Shown here in pieces: positions 10,301 through 18,503 of a stretch of DNA of 64,000 bases. Numbering within the stretch: the first letter of the stretch is position 1; the number at the start of each line of letters is the position of its first letter. Source of the DNA: JAMQKA01 sp031569985 (lineage in GTDB: Bacteria; Bacteroidota; Rhodothermia; Balneolales; Balneolaceae). The notes below the pieces were generated by a model. The model saw only the letters and a program-made list of their open reading frames with translations. It was not told the DNA's origin and ran no database searches. The stretch spans positions 62,001 through 126,000 of the forward strand of contig NZ_JAMQKA010000016.1 of assembly GCF_031569985.1 (NCBI RefSeq). The letters run 5' to 3'. The position numbers and the translations under genes are program-made.

Positions 10301-10797
10301 AGCGATATATTGACCGGGAACCCCGAATGCTCGATTTCAACGGGCTGGACATGAATCTTGGGGCTTCTTGGAAAGGGTTGCGGGTCAATGCGAGCTTTCA
10401 GTTGAGTGGTATTGGTCAGTATGTTTTCTACGATAAAGCAGCCACTGAGACCAACGAAGACGGTTTGAACGTTCCGGCATTCTGGACCGATTACTGGACC
10501 CCTGAAAACAGGGATGCCGTTTACCCACGTCCCTATCGTTACGGAGGTATGGGACAGCAGTCCACGTTCTGGAGAAGAGATGGATTGACGCTGGAACTTA
10601 ACATGGCTTCAGCCTCCTACTCGTTGCCGACAAACATTACCTCTCGCCTTGGTCTTTCACAAATGAGGGTCTATTTCTCAGGCCGAAATTTGCTGACGCT
10701 CATCAATCCATATGGGTACAAAGATCCGGAAGTGAATTCATTTAACAGCTACCCGGTGATGAGAACATTCAACTTCGGCTTGAATTTAGAAATTTAA
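7333..10797 (+). CDS. SusC/RagA TonB-dependent outer membrane transporter with STN domain
   Basis: This is a TonB-dependent oligosaccharide importer of about 1150 residues. After a signal peptide (IICICLLINATGWAQS) come an STN signalling domain (VNLDEALKKIGEKARAGIYF), a carboxypeptidase-regulatory-like beta-sandwich (VTGQVVDAQTQDPLPGVNV), the segment GEELVVVGYGEQRR that opens the plug, and a 22-strand barrel ending in aromatic FNFGLNLEI. An open frame extends upstream to 7195, but M at 7333 or 7345 leads directly into the signal peptide. The STN domain pairs it with the preceding FecR and sigma factor. It should form a complex with the SusD protein encoded 24 bp downstream. Confidence 0.95.
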   Translation: MDETMTNIVTRSVYIICICLLINATGWAQSTSKDTKRTLSYNQNAEVLSSSNPSITVDFDEVNLDEALKKIGEKARAGIYFNTDLLPDKKVTLQLNQVPLGQALREVIAGTKLEVYTTGRNIFLREKKVESTPEPVEKETVIETVTGQVVDAQTQDPLPGVNVLIKGTSQGTATNPNGTFELSVSSLQDTLVFSFIGYQTKEVPLNGRTSVDIILSAQSIKGEELVVVGYGEQRRANLTGSVSSMEVQEVEEIPAANMSTLLEGRLPGVGISQTSGKPGAPTSLSIRAEGSLNNEPVIFVIDGFIQDKQSFDALDPSEIDDLSILKGPSAAIYGARAAGGVVLVETKRGAQGDVSLSYSGSAGFANATKVSDMLSATQHAQLRNDMLRTQFPDNYQTQPGYFTQDELDYFQQHNYNWLDSWWKTSPTLRHALNVSGGTDRVRYFAGGSYYNEKGNLPGTKYKKYTLRLGLDADITDALTASLSLSYNDGLDRRPYDYNDRNQAPFESTFTNLLQTPRWIPPYIGGNPVGQYQQALGNPIAIVQTGNNYRTTDSYGFTLNSALEYTFPSVDGLEARVTYSRNQNQGAGMQYSQDYRLYNFETTGGNNHILTNQVAGSYMVDNDEKIEMSDTYSQNYQLNAELSYQNSFGKHSISGMAGVEQAENYSFNRNMQRENQLFPGVVEQSAYSQEFDRTYSFSGNGSRLSFISRLNYNYDERYLLDATFRYDGSINFSPEERWGLFPSVGLGWRISNESFFNVSFIEDLKIRATAARLGNDAISRRQYELVYGLADPVYLGGSDVVTSVRADNSGITLEGATWEKSNSYNGGVDVTFSNNISLSVDGFYRYTYDILTTRESAIPTSVGISELPDENFGRVASWGYEVSVGYTGNVGNEFAYNVDVNTGFSRNKVLEVYQNPEVIGTWRDRIGTTEREPGYISTGIIRTQEQVDEILADNPDYTIFGQTPEPGMLNYKDVGGPDFSGPDGKIDGWDERYIDREPRMLDFNGLDMNLGASWKGLRVNASFQLSGIGQYVFYDKAATETNEDGLNVPAFWTDYWTPENRDAVYPRPYRYGGMGQQSTFWRRDGLTLELNMASASYSLPTNITSRLGLSQMRVYFSGRNLLTLINPYGYKDPEVNSFNSYPVMRTFNFGLNLEI

Positions 10798-10820
10798 TAT
10801 AAAAGGGATCTATTTTGATT

Positions 10821-12539
10821 ATGAATAAACAAATAATATATGCAGTGGCACTGTGTTTGGTGACAGGCATCGTGGGCTGTACTGATATTTTGGATAAGAA
10901 CGAACCCGGAAATATTAATCCCGAAGACATATGGAGCAATGAGGAGTCTGCCAATCTCTATATCAACTCCTTGTATGGTATACGACCGGATGGTGGTTTT
11001 GGCAACAACGCTGGAAACTCCGATGAATCTGACGGGAACAGTGCGTTCATTTACGGTGAATTGACTGCAGACGATGTTGGAACCTATAGCCAGAGTTACT
11101 ATGCTGGCATACGTGATATTAATATCGCCATCAAAGAAGCAAAGCGCGGTGATATGCAACCGGAGGCAAGGGAACGCGTGCTTGGTCAGGCCCATTTTCT
11201 GCGGGCCTGGGAATATTGGGGCTTACTTAAGCGATACGGTGGTGTGCCCCACATAAAGAAGCCGGTTAATCCTTTTTCTGATGAACTCAGCTTTCCCCGC
11301 GAGGCCACCTCTCAGGTAATAAATGAGATTGTTGCCGATCTCGATACCGCACGCTCCTACCTTCCGGCGTCATGGCCCGAGAATGAGCTTGGTCGTGTCA
11401 CCCGGGGTGCCGCTGCAGCTCTGAAAGGTCGGATCCTGTTGTATTGGGCAAGTCCGCAGTTTAATCCGGACGGCGACCAGCAACGATGGCAGCGTGCCTA
11501 TACCGCCAATAAAGAGGCCAAGCAGTTGCTGGATCAGGACGGGTATGGTCTGTACCCAAATTTCGGGCGTATCTTCCTGGATGAAGGTAACCAGTCCTAC
11601 ATTTTTGGGGAACTCTTCAGCAATACAACGGGAGAACAAATTGTTCACGGTTGGGAGTCGAGCCTTCGTCCACCCGCCGTTAACGGCAGTGGTTCCGTGA
11701 CCCCAACCTGGGAGCTGGTAAAAGCATTTCCTACAGCAAACGGGCTATCCATTGACGACCCCGCTGCTACCTATGATTCGACCAAGTTTTACAAAAACCG
11801 GGATCCCCGCTTTTACCAGACAATTGCATTTAACGCCATGAACTGGACCTTTTCTGATTATGCTGATGATCGCCGCCAGTACCAGTATTATGTAGACGGG
11901 TCAACAGTTGAACCTTCTGGCGGGACCGACACCGGCTTCTATACCCGAAAGGCCTCCAACCCGGATATCCCGACCTCACAAATCGGAAATACGGGTACGG
12001 ACTGGATTGAGATGCGCTATGCAGAAGTACTGCTTAATCTCGCGGAAGCTGCCAACGCTACCGAGCGCCGCCAGGAAGCCTACAACCAGATCACAGCCAT
12101 CCGTCAACGGGCAGGCATCAATCCCGGCTTTGACGGTTTGTACGGTCTGGAGGCCAATATGAACCGGGAGCAGATGGTTGATGCCATCATGCGTGAACGT
12201 CAGATTGAGTTTGCCTTTGAAAATAAGCGGTACTGGGATCTGCGGCGTCGAAACCTATTCAAAGAAAAACTGAACGGGACACGGCGTCACGGACTTCGGA
12301 TTAATTTCACCGGTAGCGACCATGACCAGTTCATCTCTGCCCGGGACACCATGAGCCTGGACTATATGTATGACAATTATTTTGAAGGTGAAATGGTTAG
12401 CGTGGATCAGGAGCAGGCGATTAATTATCCCCAGCCTAAGTATAACTTCTTTGCCATTCCGACGAGTGTGTTACAGCGAAGTCCGGAGGTTGAGCAGACC
12501 ATGGGATGGCAAAATGGAACGTTTGATCCGCTTCAATAG
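10821..12539 (+). CDS. SusD/RagB family surface glycan-binding lipoprotein
   Basis: This is a 572-residue outer-membrane lipoprotein. The lipobox TGIVGC leads into TDILDKNEPGN. The SusD TPR-rich fold is recognised from HFLRAWEYWGLLKRYGGVP, the C-terminal RERQIEFAFENKRYWDLRR and the final FFAIPTSVLQRSPEVEQT. ATG at 10821 follows AAAAGGGATC; the upstream in-frame TTG at 10815 is unlikely. SusD caps the SusC barrel and captures the oligosaccharide. Given the downstream PL1 and beta-helix proteins, a pectic ligand is likely. Confidence 0.95.
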   Translation: MNKQIIYAVALCLVTGIVGCTDILDKNEPGNINPEDIWSNEESANLYINSLYGIRPDGGFGNNAGNSDESDGNSAFIYGELTADDVGTYSQSYYAGIRDINIAIKEAKRGDMQPEARERVLGQAHFLRAWEYWGLLKRYGGVPHIKKPVNPFSDELSFPREATSQVINEIVADLDTARSYLPASWPENELGRVTRGAAAALKGRILLYWASPQFNPDGDQQRWQRAYTANKEAKQLLDQDGYGLYPNFGRIFLDEGNQSYIFGELFSNTTGEQIVHGWESSLRPPAVNGSGSVTPTWELVKAFPTANGLSIDDPAATYDSTKFYKNRDPRFYQTIAFNAMNWTFSDYADDRRQYQYYVDGSTVEPSGGTDTGFYTRKASNPDIPTSQIGNTGTDWIEMRYAEVLLNLAEAANATERRQEAYNQITAIRQRAGINPGFDGLYGLEANMNREQMVDAIMRERQIEFAFENKRYWDLRRRNLFKEKLNGTRRHGLRINFTGSDHDQFISARDTMSLDYMYDNYFEGEMVSVDQEQAINYPQPKYNFFAIPTSVLQRSPEVEQTMGWQNGTFDPLQ

Positions 12540-12609
12540 AAATCTTCTTTGAATACACCCGATTCACTGAAGGTGTTATCCAAATTTTTAATTACTAACA
12601 GGGTTAATT

Positions 12610-14157
12610 ATGAAATTTAAGTTATCTGGAATATTCGTTTTGATAACCATCGTATTATTGTGGAGTTCCTGCCAGGATGCCACAGCGCCCGATATGAATC
12701 CATCCATTGCCTCTCCAAGCAATGTAGAAATGTCTATTTCGGGGAGCACGGTCAAAACCAGCTGGGAATTCTCGGCTGAAAAACCGATCGATTATTTAAT
12801 TGCGGAGTTGGCTACTGATGACGACTTCCAAAACATCATCGAGCGCGATACCCTGCAACCGGATGTTAAGGAGGTTTCCTTTGAGGAGGCCGCCGTGAGC
12901 CTGCAGTACTATTTTCGGATACGGGCGGTAACCCCAAACAGGGCTACCAGCTCGCAGTATGCTACGCAAAAGCTCGAGCTGCCCAACGTAATGCAGCCGG
13001 TACGCGATTCGGACATCGGCGGCTCCTCAGCAGTCGTAAATTGGGAACAACCGGAAGAAGGGGAGGTGACCCGGATTGAACTTACGTCTGAGACCGGTTC
13101 CAGTTCAACTGTGGAACTCACTCAGGAAGAGATCAACAACCGGTCAATCACCCTTGAGAACCTGATGGAGGGCACTGAGTATACCGCCGTAATGTATGCC
13201 GGTGACCTGAGGGTTGGCCTCGTAACTTTTACGACTGTCGACACAAGTGCCATCATCACGATCAACGACCAGGAGGAGTTATATAAATCACTGCACCGAG
13301 CTGTTGACAATGCTGTGGCCGGTGACACTATTCACGTTAAAGGTGAACATGACTTTACTGAGGGCGGTGCCGTACGCGTTGATAAACCACTGATAATCGA
13401 AGGGGTTGAGGATCCCGGTAACCCGTCTATCATTACCTTTGTGGGCTTTGAGCTGACGGGCGAAGTATCCGAGTTATCCGTTTCTGGATTGGAGATGCGG
13501 GGAGCCGGTAGTTACACCTTTAGCCTTGACGCAGGAAGCCATGTTATTGTGAAGGATAGCGAGGTCTCTGGTTTTACCGCAGGGTTGTACAAAGCCGGCA
13601 CGGGTAACTACGCGTTTACGATGGGTAACAGCCTGATACACGATTTCGGAAACTCAGAAAATGCCGATAAAGGTTTGTTTGAGCTCACTGGTGGAGAGCC
13701 TGTCCACTTCGAGATCACCAATTCAACATTCTGGAATCTTACCGGTAAGTTCATCTACGCCAGCACTGAAGTGGTATATCAGGATTATGAGAACAACTAC
13801 CCGATCATAGATCAGTGTACAATCAACAATGTCTCCGAAAATGAGTTCACACATATTCGCTCAGGTAATACATTCAAATTACGGATGTGGCACAGTATCC
13901 TGACAAATAAAAAGTCTGATGTGAAAAACATCATGTGGGTTGAGGCATTTGCTAATCACAACAATGTCTACGGTTCTAACTCTGATAGGTTCTTTGAGTA
14001 CTGGTGGGGCTGGAAAAATCAAGGACGAGAGTATTCCATAAATGAGATGAACCAGGATCCGATGTATGCCGATCCCGCCAACGGTGACTTTACGGTGGGT
14101 AACCAAACGCTGATAGATTCCACATTTGGCGATCCGCGCTGGTTACCTTCGGAATAA
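12610..14157 (+). CDS. Surface lipoprotein with FN3-like and right-handed beta-helix domains (DUF4957/DUF5123 type)
   Basis: This is a 515-residue lipoprotein (lipobox LLWSSC). Residues of about 30-215 look like two fibronectin-III-like modules (VEMSISGSTVKTSWEF; VVNWEQPEEGEVTRIEL). The rest is a parallel beta-helix of the DUF4957/DUF5123 kind, with repeated short strands and Asn/Asp ladders (VIVKDSEVSGFTAGLYKAG; IIDQCTINNVSENEF). Such proteins are common immediately downstream of SusCD in pectin loci and are thought to bind or modify pectic chains at the cell surface. No catalytic residues can be named, so a binding role is as likely as a lyase role. Confidence 0.75.
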   Translation: MKFKLSGIFVLITIVLLWSSCQDATAPDMNPSIASPSNVEMSISGSTVKTSWEFSAEKPIDYLIAELATDDDFQNIIERDTLQPDVKEVSFEEAAVSLQYYFRIRAVTPNRATSSQYATQKLELPNVMQPVRDSDIGGSSAVVNWEQPEEGEVTRIELTSETGSSSTVELTQEEINNRSITLENLMEGTEYTAVMYAGDLRVGLVTFTTVDTSAIITINDQEELYKSLHRAVDNAVAGDTIHVKGEHDFTEGGAVRVDKPLIIEGVEDPGNPSIITFVGFELTGEVSELSVSGLEMRGAGSYTFSLDAGSHVIVKDSEVSGFTAGLYKAGTGNYAFTMGNSLIHDFGNSENADKGLFELTGGEPVHFEITNSTFWNLTGKFIYASTEVVYQDYENNYPIIDQCTINNVSENEFTHIRSGNTFKLRMWHSILTNKKSDVKNIMWVEAFANHNNVYGSNSDRFFEYWWGWKNQGREYSINEMNQDPMYADPANGDFTVGNQTLIDSTFGDPRWLPSE

Positions 14158-14195
14158 GGCAAAATCCTGCGTTTAAGAAACGATTACATCCGATT

Positions 14196-14225
14196 CCAGT
14201 CTCCCGGAATTACTTCCGGGGGCTG
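14196..14225 (+). terminator. Hairpin 3' of the SusCD operon
   Basis: CCAG-CCCGGAA pairs with TTCCGGG-CTGG around a TTAC loop, 40 bp after the beta-helix gene stop. No U-run follows, so termination is possible but not certain. Confidence 0.45.
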
Positions 14226-14273
14226 GATTCCTAAATACCAGAGATATTTTCAATAAAGTTTAAAACCCTAATC

Positions 14274-14627
14274 ATGAAAAAGTTTGCCGGATTTCTATTT
14301 GTATTGATAACTCTGTTCGTGTTTGTGCACACTTCTGCCGCACAGATTGCCGATGTTCCCATCCCCGAGCGACAAGCGGAACGAATGACAGAAGTGATGA
14401 GCAAGCGGCTTGATTTGTCTGAACAGCAAACGCAACAAGTGCTGGATCTCAATCTTAAACTGGCACAAAAGGAGACGGGTTTGCTGGATAATGAAGAACT
14501 CGATTTTTTCGAAAGACTCGAAAAACTAAAAGGTATAAGCACCACGAGAGAAGATAAGCTGCAAGATATATTGAACGACCAGCAATATGAAAAATACCAC
14601 TCGCTGAATCACAGAACGAGAAAATAA
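14274..14627 (+). CDS. Small exported helical protein, Spy/CpxP-like (LTXXQ type)
   Basis: This is a 117-residue protein with a clear signal peptide (FVLITLFVFVHTSAAQ) and an all-helical mature part. The segment LDLSEQQTQQVLDLNLKLAQ resembles the LTXXQ motif of periplasmic Spy/CpxP chaperone-like proteins. It precedes a PL1 lyase by 40 bp and a DUF3826 protein with a similar motif follows that lyase, so it is probably an accessory to secreted pectin enzymes. No catalytic function is evident. The family link is by motif and length only. Confidence 0.6.
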   Translation: MKKFAGFLFVLITLFVFVHTSAAQIADVPIPERQAERMTEVMSKRLDLSEQQTQQVLDLNLKLAQKETGLLDNEELDFFERLEKLKGISTTREDKLQDILNDQQYEKYHSLNHRTRK

Positions 14628-14667
14628 GAAGTTCAGCAGCAATTACTCATACAGATCACACTAGAAA

Positions 14668-16440
14668 ATGGAATTGATTAATAGCATTTTCGGAATGGAT
14701 AAGAAATTTACTAATTACGGTTTTCTTGCTTCTCTCTTTGTATTGTTTGCGTTGTTCAGTATGCCTGTCACTTCATTGGCTCAGTATCCCGATGTGCCCA
14801 GCGATGTGAGGAAAGAAGCGGAGCAGGCAAAGCAAGCAGCATGGGAAAGCGTCAATGCCAAGTGGGAAGCGGCCCACGAATTACGTGACAGCCTTGAGGC
14901 GAATGGTAAACCTTTTATCCCCTGGGCTTCTGACCCCAACGATCTACCCCAGGCAAAAATCCCGGCATTTCCCGGGGCGGAAGGAGGAGGAGCCCACTCC
15001 TTTGGAGGCCGTGGCGGTGATGTCTACGTTGTTACAAGCCTTGAGGACAGCGGTCCTGGCACATTCCGTGAGGCCCTGGAGTCGGTGGGACCCCGCATCG
15101 TTGTGTTCAACGTGTCGGGCATCATACGATTGGAGAAGCCTTTAATCATTAAAGCCCCTTACATTACTATTGCGGGCCAAACAGCACCTGGTGATGGCGT
15201 GGTGGTAGCCGGCGAAACAGTATGGATAAACACCCACGATGTGGTAATTCGCCATATGCGGTTCCGGCGCGGAGAAACGAATGTGGGGCGGCGAGATGAC
15301 TCTATTGGTGGTAATCCTATCGGAAATATTATGATCGACCACGTCTCTGCGAGCTGGGGGCTGGATGAAAACATGTCGATGTACCGTCATAACTACATGG
15401 CCGGTGCCGATTATGACGAAGTGAAGCTGCCGACAGTCAATATCACCATCCAGAATAGTATTTTTTCGGAAGGACTGGACACGTATAACCATGCCTTTGG
15501 AAGTACCCTGGGTGGAGAGAATTGTACCTTTGTGCGTAATTTATGGGCCTCCAACACAGGGCGAAATCCCTCTGTGGGATGGAATGGATTATTTAATTTT
15601 GTGAACAATGTGGTGTTCAACTGGAGGCACCGATCCACTGATGGTGGCGATTATCGTGCCACCTTCAATATCATTAATAACTACTATAAACCAGGTCCCA
15701 TTACGCCGCCGGATGAACCCGTGGGACACCGAATTCTCAAGCCCGAAGCAGGCCGAAGCGATCTCGATTTTATGGTATTTGGCCGCGCTTATGTCAGTGG
15801 AAATGTGATGGAAGGATATCCAGGGGTTACTGCCGATAACTGGGACGGTGGCGTACAAATTGAGGGCAAAGACGGGGAGTTGCTGACGTACTGGGAGTCG
15901 ACGGCTTATTTCCCGAATATGAAAATGAAAAGCCCGTTTCCCATGCAATCACCCATCGATATTATGCCCGCCCGCAAGGCGTATGAGTATGTATTGAAAA
16001 ATGCTGGGGCCACGCTTCCCAAGAGAGACCCGGTAGACCACCGAATAGTCCGTCAAGTACGTACTGGCAAGATAGAGTATGTCGAGGGGCTCGATCCGGA
16101 CCAGTTCTACCAGTTTGAGCACCGTCGCCTTGGACCAGAATCCTACAAAAAAGGAATTATCACCAATATAAAACAGGTGGGCGGTTACCCGGAATATGAA
16201 GGTATGCGGTACAAAGATGAGGACATGGACGGCATGCCCAACGCCTGGGAAAACAAGCATGGCCTGAATCCCAAAGACCCTTCCGATGCCAACGGCGATA
16301 TGAATGAGGATGGATACACGAATATTGAGATGTACATTAATGGCATAAACCCGGAGACCGAAATTGACTGGACCAAGCCTTCCAATAATTATGATACACT
16401 GGCCGGTGAGGAAACGAAAGGTGGTCTGTTGAAAAGATAA
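14668..16440 (+). CDS. Secreted pectate lyase, PL1 family, with Ca-binding C-terminal tail
   Basis: This is a 590-residue exported beta-helix lyase. The PL1 core begins at PAFPGAEGGGAHSFGGRGG and includes VVFNVSGIIRL, YITIAGQTAPGDG, DVVIRHMRFRRG and DHVSASWGLDENM. It cleaves alpha-1,4-polygalacturonate by beta-elimination. The C-terminus carries an EF-hand/dockerin-like pair of acidic loops (DEDMDGMPNAWE; DANGDMNEDGYTN), usual in Bacteroidota PL1. Translation may start at M1 (14668) or M10 (14695); the second gives a more normal signal peptide (FLASLFVLFALFSM). A closely similar paralogue is encoded at 50039-51754, after the other SusCD pair. Confidence 0.93.
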   Translation: MELINSIFGMDKKFTNYGFLASLFVLFALFSMPVTSLAQYPDVPSDVRKEAEQAKQAAWESVNAKWEAAHELRDSLEANGKPFIPWASDPNDLPQAKIPAFPGAEGGGAHSFGGRGGDVYVVTSLEDSGPGTFREALESVGPRIVVFNVSGIIRLEKPLIIKAPYITIAGQTAPGDGVVVAGETVWINTHDVVIRHMRFRRGETNVGRRDDSIGGNPIGNIMIDHVSASWGLDENMSMYRHNYMAGADYDEVKLPTVNITIQNSIFSEGLDTYNHAFGSTLGGENCTFVRNLWASNTGRNPSVGWNGLFNFVNNVVFNWRHRSTDGGDYRATFNIINNYYKPGPITPPDEPVGHRILKPEAGRSDLDFMVFGRAYVSGNVMEGYPGVTADNWDGGVQIEGKDGELLTYWESTAYFPNMKMKSPFPMQSPIDIMPARKAYEYVLKNAGATLPKRDPVDHRIVRQVRTGKIEYVEGLDPDQFYQFEHRRLGPESYKKGIITNIKQVGGYPEYEGMRYKDEDMDGMPNAWENKHGLNPKDPSDANGDMNEDGYTNIEMYINGINPETEIDWTKPSNNYDTLAGEETKGGLLKR

Positions 16441-16448
16441 TTATCCCC

Positions 16449-16488
16449 GGGCAACCGGAGCCTTTGAACCCTTGGCATCCGGTTGCCC
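16449..16488 (+). terminator. Strong GC hairpin after PL1
   Basis: A perfect 11-bp stem, GGGCAACCGGA/TCCGGTTGCCC, encloses an 18-base loop 8 bp after the PL1 stop. No poly-U follows. It may protect the 3' end or attenuate read-through into the DUF3826 gene. Confidence 0.5.
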
Positions 16489-16540
16489 TCCCTTCCCAAA
16501 TGGAAGAGTAATAACCCCATAACTTTTTAAATTTTTGGTA

Positions 16541-17221
16541 ATGAAACAGCATCACAGAATTTACATCCTTTCCACTGTACTGCTAATTTTGGGAATTACA
16601 CCAGCTGTGTGCCAGGAGCTGGAGACAATCGTCCCGGAGAAAGAATTTCCGCAAGAGTATATTGAAGTAACCCACAACCGGGCGTACGATTTTGTGAAGG
16701 AGATGGATTTGAGCAGTGAGAAAATTGATCGCGTGACTGAGATTGTAGCCCAGCAATATCGCGATCTGAGCGCCATCCAGGATACGCGGGACGCCAAGAT
16801 TGAGATGATCGAAGAGCAGTTCGACGAGGATGACACTATCGAGCAGATGACCCGCGAAATAAAAATTAAAGCCCAACTGCGGGAGGATGCCCTGCACCGA
16901 CAGTTTATTGCAAAGCTGACTGCCGAAATATCCGCTGAGCAGGTGAACGAGGTCAAGAATGGAATGACCTACGGCGTTGTACCTATCACATTTAAGGGCT
17001 ATCTAAAACTGTTGCCTGGACTAACGGAGGAACAGCAAACCCAAATTAAGGCGTGGCTTATCGAAGCTCGTGAATATGCAATGGATGCCGGCTCATCCCG
17101 ACAAAAGCATCACATTTTTAACGATTACAAAGGTAAGATTAATAATTATGTCTCTTCACTGGGCTATGACTTGGAAGAAGCGGAAAAAAGACTGCAGGAA
17201 CGCCAACAGAAATCCGAATAG
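16541..17221 (+). CDS. DUF3826 family exported helical protein
   Basis: This is a 226-residue protein with a signal peptide ending near PAVCQ. The C-terminal half matches DUF3826: MTYGVVPITFKGYLKLLPGL, REYAMDAGSSRQKHHIF and YKGKINNYVSSLGYD. Predicted helices with LTEEQQTQIKAW recall LTXXQ proteins. The family has no established role but is often found in pectin-degradation loci of Bacteroidota. ATG at 16541 is chosen; the in-frame TTG two codons upstream is unlikely. It sits between PL1 and an exported TIM-barrel protein. Confidence 0.8.
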   Translation: MKQHHRIYILSTVLLILGITPAVCQELETIVPEKEFPQEYIEVTHNRAYDFVKEMDLSSEKIDRVTEIVAQQYRDLSAIQDTRDAKIEMIEEQFDEDDTIEQMTREIKIKAQLREDALHRQFIAKLTAEISAEQVNEVKNGMTYGVVPITFKGYLKLLPGLTEEQQTQIKAWLIEAREYAMDAGSSRQKHHIFNDYKGKINNYVSSLGYDLEEAEKRLQERQQKSE

Positions 17222-17224
17222 ATT

Positions 17225-17314
17225 GGAACGCGGATAACACGGATTTTGCAGATCTGCGCAGATAAATATACGATACCTGTGATTTCTCCTCTAAATCAGC
17301 TTCATCCGCGTTCT
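17225..17314. repeat. Dispersed inverted-repeat element (GGATnACACGGAT family), copy 1
   Basis: The terminal arms AACGCGGAT (17227-17235) and ATCCGCGTT (17304-17312) are perfect inverted repeats. The inside repeats ACACGGAT and CAGATCTGCGCAGAT. Related elements lie at 51763-51849, 59859-59942 and, degenerate, 62951-63004. Confidence 0.7.
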
Positions 17315-17340
17315 GCTTCACCTGAAAATTGATAATTGCC

Positions 17341-18264
17341 ATGAAAAAGAGTAATACTCCTTCGAACATCATTGACCGTCGTGATTTCTTGGAAAAGACA
17401 ATGGCAGCCGCAGCTGGTGCATTTTTAGGCCTCCCGGGTTTATCACAAGCTTCAAAAAACACCGATTATCGCTATAAAATTAGTGTTTGTGACTGGATGA
17501 TTTTACAGCGCCAGGATCTGGATGCCTTTCCGCTGGCGGATAAAATTGGCGTTGACGGCGTGGAGGTGGATATGGGTGGACTTGGCGATCGCAAGACATT
17601 TGCCAGTGAATTAGATGACCCGGCCACGCGAAAGAAATTTCTGGAAAGCGCATCAAAGCATGATCTTGAGATCTCATCTATTGCGATGTCAGGCTTTTAC
17701 GCGCAGTCTTTTGCCGAGCGTCCTACATATCAACGGATGCTGCAGGATTGTATCGATACGATGACTGCCATGAATGTGGAAGTGGCGTTTCTGCCCCTCG
17801 GCGTTCAGGGCGATTTGGTCAAACACCCTGAGTTGCGACCTACAATAGTGAAAAGACTAAAAAAGATTGCACCGCGAGCAGAGGAAGCCGGTGTGGTTAT
17901 CGGCCTTGAGACGGCACTCGATGCCGCAGGAGAAGTGGAGCTGTTGGAAGACATCGGCTCACCAACAATTCAGAGCTATTTCAACTTTGCCAACGCCCTC
18001 CAAAACGGTCGGGATCTGCACAAAGAGCTGCGAACGCTTGGCAAAGACCGGATCTGCCAGATCCACTGCACTGATGAAGATGGTGTGCTGCTCGAAAATA
18101 ACTCACGCATCGATATGCCCAAAGTAAAACAGACACTTGACGATATGGGCTGGAGCGGGTGGTTGGTACTGGAACGCTCGCGCAACGCCGACAATCCCCA
18201 CGATATCGTTGGAAATTTTGGAGTAAATGCCGAGTACATGAAGTCGATCTTCCAACCGGGATAA
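17341..18264 (+). CDS. Exported sugar-phosphate isomerase/epimerase-like TIM barrel (xylose isomerase-like)
   Basis: This is a 307-residue AP-endonuclease-2/xylose-isomerase-like TIM barrel with an N-terminal twin-arginine signal (DRRDFLEKTMAAAAGAFLGL), so it is probably exported folded by Tat. Candidate metal ligands and acids are the Glu in VVIGLETALD, the His in RICQIHCTDEDG and the Glu in WLVLERSRN. Members isomerise or epimerise sugars or cleave inositol-type substrates. An exported copy suggests action on free sugars or oligosaccharides in the periplasm. The substrate is unknown. ATG at 17341 is used; the upstream TTG (17329) is part of the spacer. Confidence 0.75.
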   Translation: MKKSNTPSNIIDRRDFLEKTMAAAAGAFLGLPGLSQASKNTDYRYKISVCDWMILQRQDLDAFPLADKIGVDGVEVDMGGLGDRKTFASELDDPATRKKFLESASKHDLEISSIAMSGFYAQSFAERPTYQRMLQDCIDTMTAMNVEVAFLPLGVQGDLVKHPELRPTIVKRLKKIAPRAEEAGVVIGLETALDAAGEVELLEDIGSPTIQSYFNFANALQNGRDLHKELRTLGKDRICQIHCTDEDGVLLENNSRIDMPKVKQTLDDMGWSGWLVLERSRNADNPHDIVGNFGVNAEYMKSIFQPG

Positions 18265-18328
18265 ATTAATACACTTTTCAATTTTATAAGAGAGCACTCT
18301 ACTGAATGGCAAAACCCGGTGGAGTATC

Positions 18329-18366
18329 CCACCCGGTCGCTGGCTTCTTGATCGGGTGGATTTTTT
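18329..18366 (+). terminator. Rho-independent terminator
   Basis: CCACCCG (18329-18335) pairs with CGGGTGG (18353-18359) and is followed by A and six Ts. It ends the 14-18 kb transcript just before the shared AT-rich element. The surrounding sequence (CCCGGTGGAGT, ACCCGGTCGCTG, CGGGTGGAT) resembles 31009-31062, suggesting a duplicated intergenic block. Confidence 0.75.
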
Positions 18367-18388
18367 ATAGTCTTCTTAAATATATTCT

Positions 18389-18417
18389 CATATAAAAATA
18401 ACTTTTATATATAAATT
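18389..18417 (+). promoter_or_regulatory. AT-rich shared upstream element, copy 3
   Basis: The pattern is CATATAAAAATAAC followed by TTTTATATATAAA, directly after the terminator and 87 bp upstream of the beta-propeller gene. It matches copies at 5135, 48108 and 49926. Its place between a terminator and a new gene supports a promoter or operator role. Confidence 0.5.
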
Positions 18418-18503
18418 AAATGTGTTTTATTGAATACTCCGGCTGGTATTGTCGGCTGGCAAATGTAAGGGATAAAAGTTTTATAGCGATTAAGGGGCAA
18501 AAG

